Below are positions 25,712-33,786 of a stretch of 64,000 nt of DNA, piece by piece; position 1 is the first letter of the stretch; each line of letters begins with the position of its first letter. The stretch covers positions 1,594,571 to 1,658,570 of the forward strand of contig NC_021169.1 in NCBI RefSeq assembly GCF_000385565.1, given 5' to 3'. The notes under the pieces are model-generated. The model had not been told where the DNA came from. It ran no database searches and was given only the letters and a program-made list of their open reading frames with translations. The stretch comes from Archaeoglobus sulfaticallidus PM70-1. Lineage in GTDB: Archaea; Halobacteriota; Archaeoglobi; Archaeoglobales; Archaeoglobaceae. The translations under genes were made by a program, and so were the position numbers.

Positions 25712-27163
25712 ATGGAAATAATATCGATCAAACCTCTTCTTGCAATCCTTGTATCGATGGTTGCATCCCTGCTCATCATTCTGTCCGACAAAAAGCCCAA
25801 CCTGAGAGAGTTCTGGAGCGTTATTGCTGGCATTATCAAATTCTCAATAGTCATCTCAATGGCTCCGGCTATACTGCACGGAGATGCCATAGTCCTGAAA
25901 ATCAGCGAGATAATTCCGGGATTCGTTGAGCTGAAGCTTAAAGTTGATGCTTTTGGAATGTTCTTCGCAACCACAGCATCACTGTTGTGGATTCTCAACA
26001 CCCTCTACTCGATAGGATACATGCGATCCTTGAGAGAGCACTCGCAGACAAGATATTTCGCGTGCTTTGCCATTGCACTATCAGCCACAATGGGAATATG
26101 CTTTGCCGGAAACCTCATAACACTTTACCTCTTCTACGAGATCTTGACCGTTTCAACCTACCTTCTTGTTGTTCACGAGGAGAGCGTGGAAGCTTTCTTC
26201 GCTGGCTGGAAGTATTTCGTGTATCTGCTCGGTGCATCAGTTATGCAGTTAAGCGCAATAGTTCTGACATATGTTTATACCGGAACCACTGACTTCAGCT
26301 ATGGAGGTGTTTTCGGGAACATAAAGCCCGAAATCGCAATCCTGCTTCTGATATTCTTCATCGCTGGCTATACCAAGGCTGCTGTTATGCCCTTTCATTC
26401 ATGGCTCCCCACTGCAATGATTGCCCCGACTCCTGTCAGTGCCTTGCTTCATGCGGTGGCAGTTGTTAAGGCAGGAGTATTCTCGATCCTTAGAGGGGTA
26501 TTCTTTATCATAGGGTATCAGAACTTGTCTGCCGACATCTCGGTCTTGTTCGCCTACTTCGTTTCCATCACGATAATAGTCGCCTCTCTGTTTGCGCTAT
26601 CTCAGGACAATCTGAAGCTCAGGCTTGCCTACAGCACGGTAAGCCAGCTTTCTTACATAATACTGGGAGCTCTGCTGCTAACCCCAAGTGGAATGATTGG
26701 AGGCATATTCCACATCGCAAGCCATGCCTTCGGCAAGATAACGCTCTTCTTCTGTGCTGGATCAATATATGTTAGCTCTGGATTGAAGAACATAAGCGAG
26801 ATGTCCGGGATTGGTAGAAAAATGCCGATCACGATGATTTCCTTTGCAATCGCAACGCTCACGATGATAGGCCTCCCCCCTGGGGCAGGATTCATAAGCA
26901 AGTGGTATCTGGCTTTAGGAACAATAGAAATGCATCAAATTCCGTTGCTGATTGTTTTGCTCGTAAGCTCAATCTTGAATGCTGGATATTTCCTGCCAGT
27001 GGTTTACAAGGCTTTCTTCGAAGACAATCCGAAGATCTCAGGCATATCAGAATCGTCGCCATTCGTGTACATACCTCTTCTCATCACTTCCATCGCTTCA
27101 GTTGCGATCTTCTTCTATCCAGATTACTTCCTGAGCTTAGCAAAACTAACGCTCGGGGTGTGA
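25712..27163 (+). CDS. Antiporter-like subunit, MrpD/NuoL/M/N superfamily (first extra copy)
   Basis: A 483-residue protein with about 14 helices. Proton_antipo_M features are visible: a glutamate on helix 5 (LITLYLFYEILTVSTYLLV), the lysine-bearing AGYTKAAVMPFHSWLPTAMIAPTPVSALLHAVAVVKAGVF, and LKLRLAYSTVSQLSYIILG. It looks closer to MrpD than to classic NuoL because it lacks the long C-terminal lateral helix. It stands where fqoL or fqoM would be expected and is followed by an 85-residue two-helix protein. Together with the gene at 27416 it seems to replace a single NuoL. Confidence 0.85.
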   Translation: MEIISIKPLLAILVSMVASLLIILSDKKPNLREFWSVIAGIIKFSIVISMAPAILHGDAIVLKISEIIPGFVELKLKVDAFGMFFATTASLLWILNTLYSIGYMRSLREHSQTRYFACFAIALSATMGICFAGNLITLYLFYEILTVSTYLLVVHEESVEAFFAGWKYFVYLLGASVMQLSAIVLTYVYTGTTDFSYGGVFGNIKPEIAILLLIFFIAGYTKAAVMPFHSWLPTAMIAPTPVSALLHAVAVVKAGVFSILRGVFFIIGYQNLSADISVLFAYFVSITIIVASLFALSQDNLKLRLAYSTVSQLSYIILGALLLTPSGMIGGIFHIASHAFGKITLFFCAGSIYVSSGLKNISEMSGIGRKMPITMISFAIATLTMIGLPPGAGFISKWYLALGTIEMHQIPLLIVLLVSSILNAGYFLPVVYKAFFEDNPKISGISESSPFVYIPLLITSIASVAIFFYPDYFLSLAKLTLGV

Positions 27164-27165
27164 GC

Positions 27166-27423
27166 ATGAATCTATCGGAGAAGTTATTCGATCTGGTAGA
27201 GAAAGGAGAGAATAGAAGGAAGCTGAGAAGGATTTTTTACATAGTGCTTGCCATCACATTCATATCAGATTTCTTCATCAGAAGAGAACATGTGGAGTTT
27301 GTCTGGCAGGCAATACCTGGTTTTGCCTCGTTCTACGGCTTCATTTCATGCATCTTCATCATAGTTTTCTCCAAATGGATCGGGCACAGATGGTTGATGA
27401 AAGAGGAAGATTATTATGACTGA
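27166..27423 (+). CDS. Small two-helix protein between antiporter-like subunits
   Basis: An 85-residue protein from ATG 27166, two bases after the previous stop. A basic N-terminus (GENRRKLRRIF) precedes two hydrophobic segments (YIVLAITFISDFFI and FYGFISCIFIIVFS). It ends in HRWLMKEEDYYD; a terminal E-D-Y-Y-D is a recurring feature of small proteins next to Mrp-type subunits in other anaerobes, as I recall. A larger frame begins upstream inside the previous gene but is not needed. Likely an accessory or structural subunit of the complex. Confidence 0.75.
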   Translation: MNLSEKLFDLVEKGENRRKLRRIFYIVLAITFISDFFIRREHVEFVWQAIPGFASFYGFISCIFIIVFSKWIGHRWLMKEEDYYD

Positions 27424-29194
27424 CTTCTTTTACCCCTTCTTTCCTCCCTCGCTGATATTCATTCTGTCAGCAATAGCAGTCCCACTCCTGAAGGGGAAGA
27501 TAAGAAACATATATCTGCTAACAATACCGGTAATAGCCTTCCTGGACCTTCTCAGGATGGAGAGCGGGATACACCACTCCTACGAGTTCATGGGCTATAA
27601 CCTCGTTCTGTCAAGAGTTGATGATCTGAGCATGGTCTTTGCCTATGTTTTCGTGATAATGGCATTCGCTGGGGTGCTGTATGCACTGCATTCAAAAAAC
27701 AATCTGGAGTTTGCTTCAGCCTTCATATACATAGGAAGTTCGCTGGGAGTTGTTTTTGCTGGAGATCTATTCACACTATACATCTTCTGGGAGATAATGG
27801 CAGTATCTTCAGTTTTCCTGATCTGGCTTAACAGTGATCCGTGGCAGGAGAAAAAGAAAGCCTTACAGGCAGGGTTCAGGTACATAATGGTTCATGCTGC
27901 CGGAGGAGTCATACTGCTTGGAGGAATAGTGCTTTACATCCTGAACACCGGCTCGATAGAATTCGATAAGATAATTTATGGAGATCTTGCCTCGGTACTG
28001 ATCCTGATAAGCTTTATGCTGAACGCTGCAGTCCCACCGCTTTCCGCATGGCTCTCTGATGCTTATCCGGAAGCAAGCGTTACCGGATCTGTTTACATGA
28101 CCGCGTACACAACAAAAACAGCAGTTTATGTCCTTCTGAGGGCTTTCTCAGGAGTGGAGATTTTAATCTGGCTCGGAGCGATAATGGCAGTATATGGAGT
28201 TATATATGCCGTTCTTGAGAACGATATCAGGAGGTTGCTGGCATACCACATAATAAGCCAGGTTGGGTACATGGTAGCTGGAGCTGGGATCGGAACGGAG
28301 ATGGCAATTAATGGTTCAGCGAGTCACGCGTTCTGCCATATTCTGTACAAAGCCCTGCTGTTCATGGGTGCCGGAGCTGTGATCCATGTCACAGGCAGAA
28401 GAAAGCTCACAGAACTTGGAGGGGTGTACAGATACATGCCTATCACCTTAGCCCTCTACATGATTGGGGGTTTCTCAATTTCAGCCTTCCCGCTGTTTAG
28501 CGGGTTTGTAAGCAAATCCATGGTCATTTCAGCCTCAGCAGAATCTCATCTTCCGCTCATCTGGCTGATGCTCACTCTAGCCTCATCAGGAACCTTCCTG
28601 CATACCGGACTGAAGCTTCCATACTTCACATTCTTCGGCCAGAATTCTGGATTGAGGGCTAAGGAACCCCCAGCCAACATGTTGCTTGCAATGCTGTTTC
28701 TTGCAATCCTCTGCATTTTCATCGGAGTCTATCCGGATGTGCTTTACAGCATTCTGCCATATCCGGTTCACTTTGAGCCATACACAGCACAGCACATTTC
28801 AGAGACAATGCAGATTCTGCTATTCACGGCACTCGGATTCTTCCTTCTCCTTGGTAAGCTGGCTGGAGAGCCAACAATTAGCCTCGACACAGACTGGTTC
28901 TACAGAAAGGGTGCGAAGCTCTTCATGTGGTTTATAAGGAACCCTCTCGCTAACTTAGGTCTGCTCCTCGAGAGGTTTTTCTTCAACAAATTCCCAAAAG
29001 CCATTCTGAACTTCACAGATCTGTGGATTGCATTTGATCTGCATGTGGTGGATGGTGCTGTCAACGGAATATCCAGTGCTACGATTTTTGTCTCTGAGAA
29101 GGTTAGAAGAATCCAGATGGGAGACCTGCAGAACTACATCTCCATCTTTATCGCTGGGATGGCTGTGCTGATGATGCTCCTGTGGTTGTGGTAG
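27416..29194 (+). CDS. Antiporter-like subunit, NuoL/MrpD type with C-terminal extension
   Basis: A 592-residue membrane protein overlapping the small gene by 8 bases. The antiporter core is clear: the helix-5 glutamate in FTLYIFWEIMAVSSVFLIW, RRLLAYHIISQVGYMVAG, and HAFCHILYKALLFMGAGAVIH. Some usual positions differ: the HAATMVKAG-type segment reads TAYTTKTAVYVLLR. After residue 470 an extension with a long amphipathic region (DTDWFYRKGAKLFMWFIRNPL, then SEKVRRIQMGDLQNYI) resembles the lateral helix and final helix of NuoL, so I take this as the functional NuoL equivalent. Confidence 0.85.
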   Translation: MTDFFYPFFPPSLIFILSAIAVPLLKGKIRNIYLLTIPVIAFLDLLRMESGIHHSYEFMGYNLVLSRVDDLSMVFAYVFVIMAFAGVLYALHSKNNLEFASAFIYIGSSLGVVFAGDLFTLYIFWEIMAVSSVFLIWLNSDPWQEKKKALQAGFRYIMVHAAGGVILLGGIVLYILNTGSIEFDKIIYGDLASVLILISFMLNAAVPPLSAWLSDAYPEASVTGSVYMTAYTTKTAVYVLLRAFSGVEILIWLGAIMAVYGVIYAVLENDIRRLLAYHIISQVGYMVAGAGIGTEMAINGSASHAFCHILYKALLFMGAGAVIHVTGRRKLTELGGVYRYMPITLALYMIGGFSISAFPLFSGFVSKSMVISASAESHLPLIWLMLTLASSGTFLHTGLKLPYFTFFGQNSGLRAKEPPANMLLAMLFLAILCIFIGVYPDVLYSILPYPVHFEPYTAQHISETMQILLFTALGFFLLLGKLAGEPTISLDTDWFYRKGAKLFMWFIRNPLANLGLLLERFFFNKFPKAILNFTDLWIAFDLHVVDGAVNGISSATIFVSEKVRRIQMGDLQNYISIFIAGMAVLMMLLWLW

Positions 29195-29209
29195 CATGGT
29201 TGTGGTACC

Positions 29210-30682
29210 ATGTTGATCTCAGCCATGCTTCTGGTTCTGCTGATTGGATCGCTGTCTGCTTTTGCCACAAAAAGAGAGGTTTCCAGAGTGGTTGCACTGA
29301 TATCTGCTTTCATCGCATTTCTGATCTCAGTTATGATGCTCCTGAACATGGATAACGGCTTTAACCACGAGGAGAACATTTCATGGGTTAGCTCACTTGG
29401 AATATCATACCATGTTGGAGTTGATGGCCTGAGCATGCCGATGGTACTGCTCACAACATTCATCTCATTACTGTGCGTGATCTACGCCTGGGAGGAGAGG
29501 TTTAAGGCCAATCAGTTCTTCGGGTTAATTATCCTTCTGGATTTTGCTTTGGTCGGAGTTTTTTGCTCCTTAGATTTCTTCCTCTTCTACATATTCTGGG
29601 AGATCGTGTTAATTCCGATGTTCTTCGTGATAGGGATCTGGGGAGGGGAAAGAAAGGACTATTCAGCTATCAAGTTCCTGATATATACTCATGTTTCGAG
29701 CGTTGTGATGCTCGCAGGGATCTTCGCAATTTACCACTTCAACTGGATTGACACCGGAAAAGCTACCTTTGATATCCTAACACTGCTCAAAAACTACTCC
29801 AGCATTGAAATACCACAGCTGTGGAAGGATTTCATATTCCTCGCATTGCTCTTTGGCTTCCTTGTCAAGATGCCAGCCGTGCCGTTCCACACATGGCTTC
29901 CCGATGCACATGTTGAGGCACCAACAGTCGGATCAATTCTCCTGGCTGGAGTTCTGCTTAAGATGGGTGGATATGGTCTGCTGAGATTCCTGGTTCCAAT
30001 GAGCTCAAACGCATCAGAATTTTTCGTTCTGCTGATAGCAATTTTTGGAGCTGTGAGCATAATATACACACCTTTTGCAGCCTTACCGCAGAAGGATATC
30101 AAGAGGCTCATCGCATTTTCGAGCATCGGACACATGGGATTCGTGAGTCTAGGGATGGCTGCAGCTTTGATGGCGGGAGATGTTAAATACAGAGTTCTTG
30201 CATTGAGCGGTGCTGGATTCCAGCTATTCGCACATGGGATAATCACCTCTGTCATGTTCGGATCTGCAGGGGTTATCCAGCACCATGTTGGCAGTAGACT
30301 TTTTGAGAAGCTTGGTGGGCTAATGAAGAGCATGCCCAAGTTTTCCTTCTTAATGGTCATCGGATTTTTCGCTTCAATGGGTTTCCCGGGAATGGCCGGG
30401 TTTGTTGCCGAGTTCTCAGTGCTTGCAGGAGCTTTAGCATTAATGCCGCTATTTGCAATAATAGCTCTGGCAAGCATACCGCTCAGCATAATATACCACA
30501 TCTATGCACTCCAGAGATCAGTGTTCGGCATTCCGAAAAAGGAATACTCAGAGGCTTACTTCCATGAACTGCTGCCATTGCTGATCTGGGTTGTGGCTAC
30601 GGTGGTGCTGGGTATTCATCCATCTCCGGTGTTTGATATGTTCAAGGATGCCGCATTGTCGATGCTGGAGGTGCTGAAGTGA
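29210..30682 (+). CDS. fqoM: Fqo/Nuo-type complex I subunit M
   Basis: A 490-residue, 14-helix antiporter-like subunit. NuoM features: ISYHVGVDGLSMPMVLLTTFI, the helix-5 glutamate in FFLFYIFWEIVLIPMFFVIGIWGGERKDYSA, PFHTWLPDAHVEAPTVGSILLAGVLLKMGGYG, and KRLIAFSSIGHMGF. Starts 15 bases after the NuoL-like gene and overlaps fqoN by an ATGA. Confidence 0.92.
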   Translation: MLISAMLLVLLIGSLSAFATKREVSRVVALISAFIAFLISVMMLLNMDNGFNHEENISWVSSLGISYHVGVDGLSMPMVLLTTFISLLCVIYAWEERFKANQFFGLIILLDFALVGVFCSLDFFLFYIFWEIVLIPMFFVIGIWGGERKDYSAIKFLIYTHVSSVVMLAGIFAIYHFNWIDTGKATFDILTLLKNYSSIEIPQLWKDFIFLALLFGFLVKMPAVPFHTWLPDAHVEAPTVGSILLAGVLLKMGGYGLLRFLVPMSSNASEFFVLLIAIFGAVSIIYTPFAALPQKDIKRLIAFSSIGHMGFVSLGMAAALMAGDVKYRVLALSGAGFQLFAHGIITSVMFGSAGVIQHHVGSRLFEKLGGLMKSMPKFSFLMVIGFFASMGFPGMAGFVAEFSVLAGALALMPLFAIIALASIPLSIIYHIYALQRSVFGIPKKEYSEAYFHELLPLLIWVVATVVLGIHPSPVFDMFKDAALSMLEVLK

Positions 30683-32091
30683 TGTTAACGCTAATACCCC
30701 TGATAGCCACCGGGATTATCCCAATCTTTTACATCTTCCCCGGACTGTTCCTCAAAAAGAAGAGATACTTCGCATTCACAAGCATGATTTTGCTGACAAT
30801 AGCTATAATCTTCACTTTAATTTACTGGAATGCTGAAAGCGAGTTCTATTCTCTCAGAATCACGCCATTCTCACAGTTCTTCTCACTCGTGTTCTTAACC
30901 GTAGCCCTTTTCGTTTGCTTATCTTCGCTGAATTCGGTGAGCAGATTCGAAGATGAATACTATTTCCTGATCTTGCTCTCAACTTTCGGAATGATGGTTG
31001 TTTCGATGTCCTCAGACTTCATAATGCTCTTTATCGCCTTTGAAATTGCGAGCATCGCAACCTATGCACTGGCTGGATTTGAGAAGGGCTCTGAATTCAG
31101 CGTTGAGGCTGCTTTCAAGTACTTCATTTTCGGCGGTTTCTCCTCAGCTTTACTCCTGTTCGGAATTTCAATAGTTTACGGGTATGCCGGAAGTGTTGAG
31201 ATTGCTAGCATCACCAGAATGGCTGAGATGGAACCAACAGCATACTCGACGATAGGCCTGGTGATGATAGTTGCTGGCTTTGGATTCAAATCCGCACTGG
31301 TTCCATTCCACATGTGGGCCCCCGACACATATCATGGCTCTCCAACACCCATCTCCGCTTTGCTTGCCAGCTCTGCAAAGAAGATGGGCTTTGCAGGTAT
31401 GTTCAAGGTGATGATTCTCATGGCTTTGGCCATTAAGCTGGAGATGTACGTCCTGATGGCAGTTATAGCAGTCATAACCATGACCCTGGGCAACCTTGCC
31501 GCTTTGATGCAGGAAAGCATAAAGAGAATGCTTGCCTATTCCTCGATCGCACATGCTGGATACATATCGATGGCCTTTGCGATATTCGCAATCTCAGGAA
31601 TGGACATGGCTCTGGCTGGAGCTTTTCTGCATGTTTTATCTCATGCTATTGCCACAGCCTGCGCGTTCGTTACAGTAGCGTATGCTGGGGGGTACATATT
31701 GGATAAAGCTGACAGCTTCAACAGTCTTGGGAGGAGGAAACCGCTCATAGGCATTTCCATGAGCATCATACTACTCTCCCTTGCTGGAATACCACCAACC
31801 CTTGGGTTTTACTCAAAGTTCGTTCTCTTTCTCTCTGCAATAGAGGCAAAGCTACTGTGGCTGGCTTTGATAGCCCTTCTGAACTCTGCTCTCTCTCTGT
31901 ACTATTACTCGAAGGTTATAATGAGAATGTTCTGGAAGCACGAAAAAATGGTAGAGTTTATAAGGGAAAAAGATAAAGAATGTACAGTAGTAATCGTTGC
32001 AGGGGCTCTGATACTCGTAGTACTGGGAATTCTTGCAGGGCCAGTAACAGAGTGGGCCTTGAGTTCAGCGAGGGTTTTGGTTTTGAAATAG
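30679..32091 (+). CDS. fqoN: Fqo/Nuo-type complex I subunit N
   Basis: A 470-residue antiporter-like subunit. NuoN features: FIMLFIAFEIASIATYALAGF, the motif VPFHMWAPDTYHGSPTPISALLASSAKKMGF with its conserved lysines, and KRMLAYSSIAHAGYISMA. Last recognisable core subunit of the operon; the HEAT-repeat gene follows 14 bases later with its own RBS. Confidence 0.92.
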   Translation: MMLTLIPLIATGIIPIFYIFPGLFLKKKRYFAFTSMILLTIAIIFTLIYWNAESEFYSLRITPFSQFFSLVFLTVALFVCLSSLNSVSRFEDEYYFLILLSTFGMMVVSMSSDFIMLFIAFEIASIATYALAGFEKGSEFSVEAAFKYFIFGGFSSALLLFGISIVYGYAGSVEIASITRMAEMEPTAYSTIGLVMIVAGFGFKSALVPFHMWAPDTYHGSPTPISALLASSAKKMGFAGMFKVMILMALAIKLEMYVLMAVIAVITMTLGNLAALMQESIKRMLAYSSIAHAGYISMAFAIFAISGMDMALAGAFLHVLSHAIATACAFVTVAYAGGYILDKADSFNSLGRRKPLIGISMSIILLSLAGIPPTLGFYSKFVLFLSAIEAKLLWLALIALLNSALSLYYYSKVIMRMFWKHEKMVEFIREKDKECTVVIVAGALILVVLGILAGPVTEWALSSARVLVLK

Positions 32092-32105
32092 GAAAGGAGT
32101 TTGAT

Positions 32106-33131
32106 ATGTGGTTATTTGGGAATCAAAATGTTGAAAGCCTCAGGATTAAGGGAAATGTAAAGGGACTGATCAAGCTGCTCGAAGATGAGGATCCTGAAGT
32201 CAGAGCGGGTGCAGCCGATGCTCTGAGCGACTTCGACAAGCCAGAAGTCATATCAGCTTTGATCAATACTCTGGCAGATAAAAACAGAGAGGTTAGGTGG
32301 AGGAGTGCAAAATCACTGGAAAGACTATGCAGAGACAAAACCGATGTGCTAATACAGGCTTTTATCGACAGTAAATCCATTTTCCAGAAAGTAACCCTCG
32401 CATACATACTCGGCAGACTTGGAGATAAGAAGGCGATAGCTCCGCTGGCTGAAGCACAGAACTTTGGAGACAAGTATGTCAGGAGGGCCAGTGTAATCGC
32501 GCTGGGCAGGATCAGGGATGAAAGGAGTCTGTACTACCTCATACAATCCCTCAAGGATCCAGATGCAGATGTCAGGAAGAGAGCAGTAGAGTCTATCGGT
32601 AGAATCGGGATTCTGAATGATGAGGTAAAAAAAACCTTGCTAGATAGCCTGAAGGATGAAAACTATGAGGTAAGGAAAGCCTCTGCTAAAACCATCGAAA
32701 GACTTGGATTGAAGCTAGAAGATAACGAAGAGTTGGCATTATATCTCTCAGCATTGATGAGGGGTGCCGAACTGATTCTGCTCGGAGATAAAGCAATCGA
32801 TGCCCTTGAGATTGCACTTAAAGATGAGGACTGGAACATAAAGAAGTGGGCTTCAGAAGTTATTTCGGATATTGGTGGAGACAAAGCAATAGCTATACTC
32901 AAAAAACTCGCTGAAGATGAGGACTGGACCGTTAGATACCATGCAGTTTCTGCTTTAGGAAGGTTAAAACAGATAGACTTGCTGATAAAACATTTGGATG
33001 ATCCAGACCCGAATGTAAGAGATCTCGCCATAGAGTACATAAAAGATTTCGTGAAAGTTATTGAGAGGAAGGATAGTAAAAAAGCGGAAAAGCTTAAAGA
33101 AATTCTACAGAAACACAACATTCAGGTTTAG
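32106..33131 (+). CDS. HEAT-repeat (PBS-lyase type) protein at the end of the Fqo operon
   Basis: A 341-residue soluble protein built almost wholly of about ten helical HEAT repeats of roughly 30 residues. Examples are EDEDPEVRAGAADALSDF, DKNREVRWRSAKSLERL, KDPDADVRKRAVESIGRIG and DDPDPNVRDLAIEYIKDF. The start ATG 32106 (MWLFGNQ) is chosen because AAAGGAG lies just ahead; the frame is open upstream inside fqoN. Such proteins are scaffolds for protein contacts. Its co-transcription with the complex suggests an assembly or stabilising role, which is inference. Confidence 0.8.
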   Translation: MWLFGNQNVESLRIKGNVKGLIKLLEDEDPEVRAGAADALSDFDKPEVISALINTLADKNREVRWRSAKSLERLCRDKTDVLIQAFIDSKSIFQKVTLAYILGRLGDKKAIAPLAEAQNFGDKYVRRASVIALGRIRDERSLYYLIQSLKDPDADVRKRAVESIGRIGILNDEVKKTLLDSLKDENYEVRKASAKTIERLGLKLEDNEELALYLSALMRGAELILLGDKAIDALEIALKDEDWNIKKWASEVISDIGGDKAIAILKKLAEDEDWTVRYHAVSALGRLKQIDLLIKHLDDPDPNVRDLAIEYIKDFVKVIERKDSKKAEKLKEILQKHNIQV

Positions 33132-33271
33132 CAAGTATCGCTATCGCAAAACAGATCGTAAATCCCATCAAATCCTTGCATGTCTTGCCTAACCTTGCCT
33201 CAATATATATTATTTTTGAGTCCTAATTGTATTTCAAAAAAAAGAATGTTTTGCTCGAAATTTGCACTTTG

Positions 33272-33456
33272 TTGACACTCTCCACGGCTAAAGCCGGGAG
33301 ATTCTTACTTCTAAGGCTCTCATCCCCATCCAACCTGCATCGGGCTTTTACCCTTCAACCCGTCGTCTGCCCCAGAAACGAGGGGTGTGCCAGCACCCCC
33401 CGTTCCCCGTCGTCCGACAGGAGGACGGGTATTCAATTTAGTTCGAATGCAAGGTA
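33272..33456 (-). repeat. IS200/IS605-type right end with structured omega-RNA-like region (copy 2)
   Basis: On the minus strand this ends with a hairpin (CGGCTAAAGCCG at 33285-33296) and GAGAGTGTCAA, matching copy 1 near 2170. Further in are a stem ACCCGTC (33358-33364) with GACGGGT (33424-33430) and, inside it, GGGGTG (33382-33387) with CACCCC (33394-33399). Such nested stems just inside the right end are typical of the guide-type RNA encoded at the 3' end of tnpB. There is no tnpB in the flank, so it is a solitary end. GC-rich unlike its surroundings. Identification rests on the end sequence and folding only. Confidence 0.6.
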
Positions 33457-33636
33457 ATTTAAACTTAATTCTCCACCAACTCCCTCCAACCTCCCTAATT
33501 CATCTCACAGTTAAATCCTTGAGCTTTCTTAGCAACTTTCTGTATTATTTCCCACTTCAACAAACCCCCTACCGCTGGAGGTTGTTCGATGGTAGGAAAT
33601 AATTCCGGGGAAAATTTTGCTCGAAATTCGAAAAAC

Positions 33637-33678
33637 TTAAATTTACCTTTATCTCAAATCAAACAAACTTTAGGTGAT
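33637..33678 (+). promoter_or_regulatory. Promoter and RBS of the peptide/radical SAM pair
   Basis: TATA-like TTAAATTTA at 33637-33645, about 40 bases before the ATG at 33682, leaves room for a short leader holding AGGTGAT (33672-33678). This supports the tiny frame downstream being translated. Confidence 0.5.
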
Positions 33679-33681
33679 ATT

Positions 33682-33762
33682 ATGAGCTACAGATACGAAT
33701 GCAAATACAAAGGCGGTGGACTGACACATTATGTCATGCAAAGCAAAGATTCTCCATTTTAA
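33682..33762 (+). CDS. 26-residue putative RiPP precursor peptide (CbpA-like)
   Basis: ATG 33682 to TAA 33760-33762, 26 residues. It has a good ribosome binding site (AGGTGAT, 3 bases before the ATG) and sits 24 bases ahead of a peptide-modifying type radical SAM/SPASM gene. The peptide starts MSYRYECKYKGGG, followed by LTHYVMQSKDSPF: one Cys at position 7, four Tyr, a Gly triplet and a His. Radical SAM enzymes of the CbpB type are known to be encoded next to very short peptides (CbpA). I believe this is such a precursor, but the assignment is from context and memory of the family. The modified residue is not predictable. Confidence 0.6.
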   Translation: MSYRYECKYKGGGLTHYVMQSKDSPF

Positions 33763-33786
33763 TTTTTTTATTTAAGAGGTGGAAAA

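Noticed and set aside
26902-27165. Longer version of the small membrane gene starting at 26902
   Set aside because: The extra part overlaps the MrpD-like gene in another frame; ATG 27166 gives the family-type protein.
29794-30501. 235-codon minus-strand frame
   Set aside because: Shadow of fqoM; the plus-strand protein has all family motifs.
33227-33602. Plus-strand frames of 71-76 codons through the IS end
   Set aside because: They run through the structured GC-rich remnant, have no ribosome binding site, and are explained by the repeat.
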